A stretch of 64,000 nt of DNA from Brasilonema sennae CENA114 (GTDB taxonomy: Bacteria; Cyanobacteriota; Cyanobacteriia; Cyanobacteriales; Nostocaceae), in the NCBI RefSeq assembly GCF_006968745.1, contig NZ_CP030118.1, positions 62,001 to 126,000 on the forward strand, in the 5' to 3' direction. This document shows positions 1-7,041 of this stretch, piece after piece. Numbering within the stretch: position 1 is the stretch's first letter; the number at the start of each line of letters is the position of its first letter. Below the pieces are notes generated by a model, which worked only from the letters and a program-made list of their open reading frames with translations, had not been told where the DNA came from and ran no database searches. The translations under genes were made by a program, and so were the position numbers.

Positions 1-304
1 ATGAGCGCAGTGTACTTATTGAATCATTAAATGCAACATACTGTTGGTTTGAGTCTTTTAACTGCGGAACGTGAACGCCGGAAAAGCTACGCCAAAATAT
101 ACTGTGAATATCTAGGAAATTTAATTGATGTTCTTCAGATAGAGCTAAAGATCCCACCTTAGTATCAGGTCTCCAAGACATCCTTAATTGTGTTGGAAAT
201 AGCTGAGTATCGAAATAATTTACCATCGCACCAGCATCTGTAAGAGCATTCTTCAGATGGGCAGCATGAGCATCTAAAGAATTGCCCAAAATTAAAATGT
301 TCAT
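1..304 (-). CDS. ATP-grasp peptide ligase of a graspetide cluster, N-terminal 101 residues, cut by the window edge
   Basis: The frame opens with ATG at 304 and stays open for 101 codons to the window edge, so the catalytic ATP-grasp part lies outside. The visible part looks like the pre-ATP-grasp domain of MvdC/MvdD-type macrocyclases: a beta strand MNILILG, a helix rich in Ala and His, then YFDTQLFPTQLRMSW, which matches the family pattern of a DT(D/Q)xFP stretch followed by a strand, and later DIHSIFWR, which corresponds to the VWxR strand of the family. Known enzymes of this family use ATP to join Thr/Ser hydroxyls to Asp/Glu carboxylates of a precursor peptide. The gene just upstream on the same strand encodes a fitting precursor. 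Family assignment is from motifs only, because the ATP-binding residues cannot be seen. Confidence 0.75.
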   Translation of the reverse strand, partial: MNILILGNSLDAHAAHLKNALTDAGAMVNYFDTQLFPTQLRMSWRPDTKVGSLALSEEHQLNFLDIHSIFWRSFSGVHVPQLKDSNQQYVAFNDSISTLRS

Positions 305-353
305 TTTAAATTAGCGGTTTTAAGAAGTCTGAAAATAAAATAAATTTAACCGC

Positions 354-394
354 ATATAGTTTCAGCACTTGACTCTAAAGTGCTGAAACTATAT
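354..394 (-). terminator. 17-bp perfect hairpin between precursor and ligase genes
   Basis: Positions 354-370 and 378-394 are perfect reverse complements around a 7-nt loop. The hairpin lies in the 212-nt gap between the precursor stop at 517 and the ligase start at 304. No run of U follows immediately on the minus strand, although the sequence after it is AT-rich. It may act as a partial terminator, or as an mRNA-stabilising 3' end that lets precursor be made in excess over enzyme. That role is inferred. Confidence 0.55.
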
Positions 395-516
395 GGTATG
401 TAAACTTGAACTGAAATCGTTTTTCAGTCAATTACTAAAGTGGGTTTTGTCTCCGCCATGCGCTTATCACGCGGAGTTTTCAACCAGTCGCTTTAAACTT
501 CACATTAACGACCAAT

Positions 517-819
517 CTACCAAGGAAAGTGACCTCCAATTTCAAACCAACCTTTGGTCACTGGAGGCTTTTTGGGTGGCTTCTCTCCTGTTTCACTTCC
601 TGGACAGGGGGCAGAAATACAATTTATCACTCCCCCTCCTTCTTCACCTACAGCTTGAGTGGTGACTGTCCCTCCTCCTCCTTCTTCACCTAAAGCTAGA
701 GTGGTGAATTTATCCGATCCACCTAAGACTTGAGCAGCCTCTTCGTCATTGAGTTCCTCTTCAAAATTGAGTTCTATTGCTTCTAAATCTGAAACATCTA
801 GACCAAAGGGATGGTTCAT
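517..819 (-). CDS. Graspetide (plesiocin-type) precursor peptide, 100 aa
   Basis: The start is ATG at 819, preceded by AGGAGA about 9 nt upstream; the frame is open further upstream but without a better start. The leader (about residues 1-35) is acidic and ends EEAAQVLGG, a double-glycine type processing motif. The core then carries two copies of the exact pattern TTxxxxEE: TTLALGEE and TTQAVGEE, each followed by a Gly run. TTxxxxEE is the core consensus of group 2 (plesiocin-like) graspetides, in which the two Thr are esterified to the two Glu to form a hairpin-like bicycle. A C-terminal tail follows, with two Cys, a PP-KKPP stretch and an aromatic end (GWFEIGGHFPW), unlike a simple repeat core. 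The product is expected to be two bicyclic units per peptide, perhaps a protease inhibitor. The partner ligase begins 212 nt downstream. The ring pattern is inferred, not shown. Confidence 0.8.
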   Translation of the reverse strand: MNHPFGLDVSDLEAIELNFEEELNDEEAAQVLGGSDKFTTLALGEEGGGGTVTTQAVGEEGGGVINCISAPCPGSETGEKPPKKPPVTKGWFEIGGHFPW

Positions 820-895
820 TACAGTTCTCCTGGGTTGATAAAATTTCTGGGTTTTGTACTGGGTTTGCGGAGTGTTAGGAAAAGGTTCTGATTCC

Positions 896-910
896 TGTAC
901 TTGTAGTACA
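896..910. promoter_or_regulatory. 15-nt palindrome upstream of the graspetide precursor
   Basis: TGTAC and GTACA flank a 5-nt spacer, 77-91 nt upstream of the precursor ATG. The position suits an operator or activator site. The spacing does not fit the cyanobacterial LexA box (4 nt) or NtcA (GTA-N8-TAC), so no regulator is named. Confidence 0.3.
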
Positions 911-1029
911 TATATCAGATATTTGTGGTTCTTGTTACTATCTTTTTGTAACAATTTTATACTTGCATAATTTTGAAAAAAGTCAAGTAAAGACTGCTCT
1001 TTTCCTAGTAATAACTGTCCTGTTATCTG

Positions 1030-1218
1030 CTATCTGACTCGTACATTCAGTTGTTGATCCCCAACGCTATGAGTGAGGTCAACGTACTTGGCTGTTTGAA
1101 ATGACTGCTGATAAACCTGCCATAGAGGAGGTACAGGGCGCGGCTGTGCTGCGTTGATGGACAGGCAAACAACAAAGCTCAAGAATGTGACTAAATACAA
1201 AAGCGCGAGTTTTTTCAT
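1030..1218 (-). CDS. Short exported protein, probable remnant of a cyclase-family gene
   Basis: ATG at 1218 overlaps the pdxH stop codon (TAATG), which implies translational coupling. The 62-residue product has a clear signal peptide ([20 protein letters not shown], cut near AQP). The mature part ends with KYVDLTHSVGDQ and then a few unrelated residues. The DLTH motif close to the N terminus is the hallmark start of the cyclase/kynurenine-formamidase fold, whose members are about 200-260 aa. The likely reading is that only the first part of such a gene survives and the rest has been lost or replaced. It may also be a genuine small secreted peptide. Function is unknown. Confidence 0.45.
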   Translation of the reverse strand: MKKLALLYLVTFLSFVVCLSINAAQPRPVPPLWQVYQQSFQTAKYVDLTHSVGDQQLNVRVR

Positions 1219-1862
1219 TACGGCGACAAACGCTGAATTTTCCAACTACCATCATCTAAGCGAGTATAAAGCAAGCGATCGTGCAGACGGTTAGAACGTC
1301 CTTGCCAAAATTCGATTTCTGTGGGGATCACGCGCAAGCCACCCCAGTGTTGTGGTCGCTTAACATCTTGGTTTTGATATTGAATTTGCAACTCCTGCAT
1401 CCGTTGTTCCAGCGCTTCTCGGCTTTTTATAACCTGACTTTGCTCAGACGCCCATGCACCTAGGCGACTGTTCAAAGGACGGCTATAAAAATACTCATCT
1501 GACTCGTTTTCGGAAACTTTTTCTACACTCCCACAAATACGGACTTGGCGTTCTAGTTCCGCCCACCAGAAAACTAATGAAGCTTGAGGATTTTCTGCTA
1601 ACTGCTGTCCTTTATGACTGTTGTAGTTGGTATAAAAGATAAAGCCCCGTTCGTCAAAACCTTTGAGCAGCACAATTCTTGCTGAGGGCTGACCGTTTAC
1701 TGTAGCTGTGGCTACAGTCATCGCGTTTGGTTCTGGAAGTTGGGCTGCTAATGCTTGGTCAAACCATTGTCTAAACTGTATAAAAGGATTAGAGTTTACA
1801 TCCTTTTCGCTCAAACTTTGCAGGGTGTAGTCTTTGCGAAGGTCAGCGATCGTTTTGTCCAT
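1218..1862 (-). CDS. pdxH: Pyridoxamine 5'-phosphate oxidase
   Basis: This flavoenzyme oxidises pyridoxine or pyridoxamine 5'-phosphate to pyridoxal 5'-phosphate, the last step of vitamin B6 salvage, in the cytoplasm. The 214-residue length is normal for the family. Recognisable parts are the N-terminal [13 protein letters not shown], the FMN-binding [24 protein letters not shown] segment (around residues 60-85), the [12 protein letters not shown] strand, the [12 protein letters not shown] loop, and the C-terminal [13 protein letters not shown] substrate-binding motif followed by WKIQRLSP. It is the first gene of a two-gene minus-strand unit with the small exported protein downstream. Nothing unusual is seen. 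Confidence 0.95.
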   Translation of the reverse strand: MDKTIADLRKDYTLQSLSEKDVNSNPFIQFRQWFDQALAAQLPEPNAMTVATATVNGQPSARIVLLKGFDERGFIFYTNYNSHKGQQLAENPQASLVFWWAELERQVRICGSVEKVSENESDEYFYSRPLNSRLGAWASEQSQVIKSREALEQRMQELQIQYQNQDVKRPQHWGGLRVIPTEIEFWQGRSNRLHDRLLYTRLDDGSWKIQRLSP

Positions 1863-2114
1863 TTTCGTTTACTTTCCTATTATTAAGTACGTATTTCAGT
1901 ACTTGGTGCCTGTATTTGCAAAAATATTTATCTAATCTAGTAGTCCACCACATCAACTTTGAGGGGTAGATGAGGTGAAAAAATTCTTACTCTCCCCCAG
2001 CTTCCCCAGCTTGCCTTAACCCCGCAATTTTGGGTAGTCCGAGCACTAGATGGTCATCAGCTTTCACTAAGTTGTACCTAATGTATCAAAGCGTTTTAAC
2101 ACAGATAACATAAG

Positions 2115-3170
2115 ATGTACCGTTCAGCCTCAGTTCAACGTCTGTTAATATACGGCCTGAGCGGTCCGATTATCGCTCTCAATCTCTGGTTGCTGTATGT
2201 GATTTTTCGCTTATTCCAGCACCCCATCACCATTGTGAGCATTGCAGCAATTCTGGCTTTTTTACTGAACTACCCAGTCAAGTTATTTGAACGCATTACC
2301 TTGAGCCGTGCTCAAGCAGTTATCATTGTATTGCTGTTAACTTTAACGCTTTTGGTCATTCTTGGCGTTACGCTCGTACCAGTAGTTATTGACCAAACAA
2401 TACAACTTTTAAATAAAATTCCAGATTGGCTAGCCACCAGTCAAGCAAACTTGGAGCAGATTGAAGCTTTAGCTAAAAAGCAGCGTTTTCCCCTAGATTT
2501 GACGGTAGTCAGCAATCAAATAAATGCAAACATTCAAAGTTTGCTGCAACAGTTGGCTTCCGTTGTTGTGGGATTTGCGGGAACACTGTTATCGGGTTTA
2601 GTTGATCTGATATTGGTAGTAGTGCTGGCATTTTATATGCTATTGTATGGCGATCGCGTATGGTCTGGCTTATTCAACTTCTTACCACCTCATATTCGAT
2701 TTCCCTTAACCACATCTTTACGACTTAATTTCCACTACTTTTTTCTCAGCCAGATTTTGCTAGCATTGTTCATGGTAATTAGTCTTATTCCTATTTTCTT
2801 ACTTCTCAAAGTACCTTTTGCCTTGTTATTTGCCATACTCATAGGTATATCCCAACTCATCCCCTTCATCGGGGCGACTTTAGGTATTGGTTTGGTTACT
2901 TTTTTAGTTTTGCTGCAAAATTGGTGGTTGTCAGTGCAAGTCGCTATAGCTGCCATAGTCATCCAGCAAATTAAAGATAATCTGTTAGGTCCCAAGTTAC
3001 TTGGCGATTTTATTGGTGTTAATCCCATCTGGATTTTTGTAGCTATTCTCATGGGATTTGAGATTGCTGGTTTATTAGGAACACTGGTTGCTGTTCCTAT
3101 TGCTGGCACCATCAAAGTTACCTTCGATGCTATCAAAGGCGGTAACAGAAAAAACAGTGTAACTGAGTAG
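2115..3170 (+). CDS. AI-2E family transporter (PerM-like integral membrane protein)
   Basis: The 351-residue product is strongly hydrophobic, with two hydrophobic segments at the N terminus, a soluble stretch rich in Gln/Asn (about residues 95-145), and five or more further membrane segments. The conserved C-terminal family signature is visible as QQIKDNLLGPKLLG followed by NPIWIFVAILMG and LGTLVAVPIAG. The family (UPF0118) includes TqsA and Na+/H+ antiporter members; most cyanobacterial copies have no known substrate. The gene stands alone, and the direction of transport cannot be read from the sequence. Confidence 0.85.
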   Translation: MYRSASVQRLLIYGLSGPIIALNLWLLYVIFRLFQHPITIVSIAAILAFLLNYPVKLFERITLSRAQAVIIVLLLTLTLLVILGVTLVPVVIDQTIQLLNKIPDWLATSQANLEQIEALAKKQRFPLDLTVVSNQINANIQSLLQQLASVVVGFAGTLLSGLVDLILVVVLAFYMLLYGDRVWSGLFNFLPPHIRFPLTTSLRLNFHYFFLSQILLALFMVISLIPIFLLLKVPFALLFAILIGISQLIPFIGATLGIGLVTFLVLLQNWWLSVQVAIAAIVIQQIKDNLLGPKLLGDFIGVNPIWIFVAILMGFEIAGLLGTLVAVPIAGTIKVTFDAIKGGNRKNSVTE

Positions 3171-3693
3171 GAGTTTCGGGAATGATTGATAAAAATTTCA
3201 TATACATAGGGAAATGTAAAGATTATTTTTATGATTTTTTCGATCCATTTTTGTAACAAGAGTAGGTGTATCAAAATATCATATGTTATACTCTACGAGT
3301 TATATTCATTCTCATACCATTTTGTTTTCTAGCAATCCTAAATAGTTTGTGAAATTCTTCCGCAAGGTTGTTCTAAGTCAATTCTCCAGTGTTTTTTATT
3401 TCTTTGTACAAATGACAAAAGTCTCATAGACGGGTTTACTGCCTGTCACTCGTGGTGTAAGAAACTCTTTGTCGAGCGTAAGCTCAAAAGGCGTACTGAT
3501 TCCAAAAAGTACTGAGTAACCCCAAAAGTTGTTTGACAAGTAAAATAAAACTGCTGTAGATGTTCAACCTTAACGTTTTCAAACTTTTTTGGATAGGACG
3601 TTGCGCTATAGTTCAAGCACCATTCAAAATGGTATTAGCCACAATTTTCAGGGAAGCATTGAGCAAAAAAAATTATCTAGTCTTTGGTTTTCA
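3171..3693. other. Intergenic stretch without recognisable feature
   Basis: This 523-bp stretch separates the AI-2E-type permease gene from the LapA-like gene. It is AT-rich, and I see no convincing gene, repeat or RNA in it. It presumably carries the promoter of the downstream gene. Confidence 0.4.
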
Positions 3694-4053
3694 ATGAGAC
3701 AAATCAACTTTGTTATAATCTTTATCTTTTGTTTAGCCTTGGCTTTATTTGCCCTCGAGAACACCCAACCCGGAACAATCAATATCGTTCCAGAAGTACA
3801 GGTGCAGGCACCAATTGCAATTGAGTTGCTTTTGGCAGCGGGGATAGGAGCAGTTCTGGCTTGGTTGTATAGTATCTGGACACATTTTCTGCGACTTGTA
3901 CTTTCTGGTCAACAAGTGCGACAGAAAAATGTCCAAATTAAGGAACTAGAAAGGAAAGTTGAACAATATCAAGCAGAAGTTCAATCTTTGAAACCTGTTC
4001 TACCGCCAGTGAATGATTCTGTAGCAAAAGAAGCACAAGTCATCAGCCAATAA
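3694..4053 (+). CDS. LapA-domain (DUF1049) membrane protein
   Basis: I chose ATG at 3694 because the protein then begins MRQINFVIIFIFCLALALFALEN, the typical first membrane segment of LapA-domain proteins; an upstream TTG would add 35 unlike residues. The 119-residue product has two membrane segments (about residues 5-20 and 40-65) joined by a short loop with the family's ENTQPGTINI stretch, then a charged coiled coil (ELERKVEQYQAEVQSL) in the cytoplasm. Family members assist lipopolysaccharide assembly in enterobacteria, but the cyanobacterial role is not established. It precedes scpA by 129 nt. Confidence 0.75.
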   Translation: MRQINFVIIFIFCLALALFALENTQPGTINIVPEVQVQAPIAIELLLAAGIGAVLAWLYSIWTHFLRLVLSGQQVRQKNVQIKELERKVEQYQAEVQSLKPVLPPVNDSVAKEAQVISQ

Positions 4054-4182
4054 CAGAATTGTTTCGTGAGTACTTAGTAGTTGTTAGTCGTCCCACTATC
4101 GACTACTAACACAACAAAGAACAACTCATAAGAAATAGCAATTTCTTATACAAAACCAGTAAATCCAATATCCAAACAATTA

Positions 4183-5025
4183 ATGGATGCTTCTGAGTTA
4201 TTGGAAAAAATTACACTTTTGATTCATCAGGCGGAACTTGGGGAAATAGATCCTTGGGATGTCAAAGTGATTTCGGTGATTGATAATTATTTGGAATTAA
4301 TGGGATCGCAAGCAACCAGCAAGGGCTATGAAGCTGACTTGTTGAAATCAGGACAAGCTTTTTTATCGGCATCCAAACTTGTGCTATTTAAAGCAAATAC
4401 TTTGATGGAATTGCAATCAGCAGCACAAGAGCAAGAAGCATCCGTTGATGATGGATTGCTTACGAGTGAAGACGGGATGATTCATCAAGCTCAGCGCCTA
4501 CCATTAGAGCGGCACTTGCGTCGTCGTCCAATAGCAATGCCACCATCAAAGCGTCGCGTGACTTTGCAAGAACTGATTTCGCAATTGCAAATCATGGCGC
4601 AACAATTGAAACTCGTAGAAAAAGTTAATAAACCTGTCCGTCAGAAACGGCAACCTAGTTTGCAAAGTATGCGGGCAGCATTAGAGTTGGCTCACCAGGA
4701 AAATCTTACAGAGGTGGCTTTTGAACTAGAGCAGCTCTTGCAAAGTGTGGCAACACAATTGAGTTCACACAACAGTTGGCTCAATCTTGAACAACTGGTG
4801 GAGTTATGGACGCAAACAAAGCAACCACAACAAAATAATACACACACATCGCAACATAGTCATATAGTTGTTAGTGTTTTCTGGGCTTTACTACTGCTTT
4901 GTGCTCAATCGAAAGTGGAGCTATTTCAGGAGGAGTTTTATCAGGAAATTAAAATCAGGTTACTGACTGATTCAGCTAATCATGAATCCATAGATGCTCC
5001 CTTGAATTCAGAGTTTGCAACATAG
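4183..5025 (+). CDS. scpA: Segregation and condensation protein A
   Basis: This is the kleisin-like subunit that joins SMC heads and ScpB in chromosome condensation. The 280-residue protein carries the ScpA N-terminal pattern: ASELLEKITLLIHQAELGEIDPWDVKVISVIDNYLE, then helices leading to LVLFKANTLM. The C-terminal third contains a winged-helix-like segment (VVSVFWALLLLCAQSKVELFQEEFYQEIKI). The middle is Gln-rich, as often in cyanobacterial ScpA. No scpB or smc is present in the window, so it is encoded apart from its partners. Confidence 0.88.
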   Translation: MDASELLEKITLLIHQAELGEIDPWDVKVISVIDNYLELMGSQATSKGYEADLLKSGQAFLSASKLVLFKANTLMELQSAAQEQEASVDDGLLTSEDGMIHQAQRLPLERHLRRRPIAMPPSKRRVTLQELISQLQIMAQQLKLVEKVNKPVRQKRQPSLQSMRAALELAHQENLTEVAFELEQLLQSVATQLSSHNSWLNLEQLVELWTQTKQPQQNNTHTSQHSHIVVSVFWALLLLCAQSKVELFQEEFYQEIKIRLLTDSANHESIDAPLNSEFAT

Positions 5026-5777
5026 GAATATTCAAAATTATCAGAGTTTGGCTTCAGCAAGTTCCAAAATCCGATTAAATTGAAAAAGATAACGAATGAG
5101 AAGATGTAGACACCAACAAAAATTTTGCCAAGTCGCAAAATCCTTTGTGTACAGGTTACCTACTCTGGATGGTGAATAGACAGCGCTCTCTAGATGAAAG
5201 TTTTGTGCATCTTGGTGAGTGAGTTGACTGTTGGCGCAACTCCTGTGTTCGTGGCGTTGCAAGAGCGTGCTCTCGGGGCATACTAAGCATAGGTATGCTT
5301 TATTACGCAGTTTTTCTCCGTAAGTCGGGTGAACACTCACTCTGCCGCATAGCATGTGGAAACGAATTAGGACATAGGCGTGCTGGAGGTATATTCATAT
5401 CTCTTCCTCCACACTGTTTTATATTGGCGCAACCCTAGGCAGGACTTACGGTGTAGCCATGCCCCAGGCATAGGGCTTCTCGTAAAGTTCAATGGGCTTT
5501 AAGCAGGGTAGGTTAGAGTAGGATAAAGAATGATATGAGGTCATGAAGTGTGAATGCTCAAAGCTAGGTATGAAAAATTTATACTTTATACTTAATATTT
5601 TATATTTTATTCATGCTTTATACTTGACACTACTAGGCAGGTTATGCCGATGACTGAGCCAAAGTCTCTTGATCTCTGTTATCCGTGCTTTGCGGGGTGA
5701 CTTCAATCAGAAATAAACTCACGATGAAATATGACTTAATAACAGTAAACTCGCTTGTGGTTGAGGAATAAACACAT
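5026..5777. other. Non-coding stretch with scattered repeat-like sequence
   Basis: This 752-bp stretch lies between scpA and the nucleotidyltransferase gene. It holds GC-rich fragments resembling dispersed repeats (for example around 5250-5290 and 5440-5500) within AT-rich DNA. A minus-strand open frame at 5041-5355 has no recognisable domain and was not accepted. The promoter of the downstream gene should lie in the last 100 bp. Confidence 0.4.
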
Positions 5778-6944
5778 ATGAAGGCGATGATTCTCGCAGC
5801 TGGTAAAGGTACTCGCGTACGTCCGATTACCTACACAACGCCCAAACCGATGATGCCCATTTTGCAGAAGCCAGTGATGGAATTTTTACTGGAACTTTTA
5901 CGCAAACACGGCTTTGACCAGATTATGGTTAATGTAAGCCATTTAGCAGAGGAAATTGAAAGTTATTTCCGTGATGGTCAGCGGTTTGGCGTACAAATTG
6001 CCTACTCTTTTGAAGGTCGTATTGTTGAAGGTAGTCTTGTTGGGGAAGCAGTTGGATCTGCCGGGGGCATGCGGAAAATCCAAGACTTTTATCCATTCTT
6101 TGATGATACCTTTGTAGTGTTGTGCGGTGATGCCCTGATTGACCTAGATTTGACAGCAGCTGTGAAGTTGCACAAATCTAAAGGAGCTCTTGCCACCATT
6201 ATCATGAAATCCGTGCCTAAGGAAGAAGTTTCTAGCTATGGTGTAGTCGTCACCAACGAAGATGGTCGTGTTAAAGCTTTCCAAGAAAAACCCAAAGTTG
6301 AGGAAGCTCTAAGCACTAATATCAACACAGGTATTTATATTTTTGAACCAGAGGTTTTTAATTATATCCCATCTGGGGTAGAGTATGACATTGGTAGCCA
6401 ACTTTTCCCCAAACTGGTAGAAATTGGTGCGCCCTTCTACGCTATCCCAATGGACTTTGAATGGGTGGATATTGGAAAAGTTCCAGACTACTGGCGGGCA
6501 ATTCGTGGTGTCCTTTCAGGGGAAATAAAGAACGTGCAAATCCCTGGACAACAAGTCGCACCTGGTATATACACTGGCATGAACGTTGCTGTCAATTGGG
6601 ATAAAGTCGATATTACAGGTCCAGTTTATATCGGCGGCATGACCAAGATTGAAGACGGAGCCAAAATTGTCGGTCCTACGATGATAGGTCCAAACTGCTG
6701 GATATGCAGTGGTGCTACGGTAGAAAACAGTGTCATTTTTGAATGGTCACGATTGGGACCGGGAGTACGGCTTGTGGACAAGTTGGTATTTGGTCGTCAC
6801 TGCGTAGACAAGACTGGAGCAACGATAGATGTCCAAGCAGCAGCTCTGGACTGGCTCATTACTGATGCTCGCCGAGATCCACCATCGCATACACCAGTGG
6901 AACGGCAAGCTATTGCTGAATTGTTAGGAAATAATGCTACTTAG
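5778..6944 (+). CDS. NDP-sugar pyrophosphorylase, mannose-1-phosphate guanylyltransferase type
   Basis: The enzyme transfers a nucleotide to a sugar 1-phosphate to make an activated sugar for polysaccharide or glycolipid synthesis. Residues 1-235 form the nucleotidyltransferase domain: the glycine-rich signature MKAMILAAGKGTRVRP starts at residue 1, PKPMMPILQKPVME follows, and VVLCGDALIDLDL carries the metal-binding Asp. From about residue 250 the repeated hexapeptide pattern of a left-handed beta-helix is visible (VYIGGMTKIEDGAKIVGPTMIGPNCWI and so on). The 388-residue length with both domains is usual for cyanobacterial copies. The exact sugar and nucleotide are inferred from family habit only. 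Confidence 0.85.
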   Translation: MKAMILAAGKGTRVRPITYTTPKPMMPILQKPVMEFLLELLRKHGFDQIMVNVSHLAEEIESYFRDGQRFGVQIAYSFEGRIVEGSLVGEAVGSAGGMRKIQDFYPFFDDTFVVLCGDALIDLDLTAAVKLHKSKGALATIIMKSVPKEEVSSYGVVVTNEDGRVKAFQEKPKVEEALSTNINTGIYIFEPEVFNYIPSGVEYDIGSQLFPKLVEIGAPFYAIPMDFEWVDIGKVPDYWRAIRGVLSGEIKNVQIPGQQVAPGIYTGMNVAVNWDKVDITGPVYIGGMTKIEDGAKIVGPTMIGPNCWICSGATVENSVIFEWSRLGPGVRLVDKLVFGRHCVDKTGATIDVQAAALDWLITDARRDPPSHTPVERQAIAELLGNNAT

Positions 6945-7041
6945 TCATTAGGAGGGAGTACGCTCTTGCGACTTTTAGCGTTGTAGCATCTGCCGTTTTA
7001 AAGTCATTAGTCACTAATTGATGACTAATGACTTTTGACTT

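Noticed and set aside
896..910. Palindrome considered as a LexA or NtcA site
   Set aside because: The arm spacing does not match either consensus, so only an unnamed operator candidate is reported.
5041..5355. Minus-strand open frame of 104 codons after scpA
   Set aside because: The translation has no domain, is rich in Cys/His/Leu as random frames are, and lies across repeat-like DNA.
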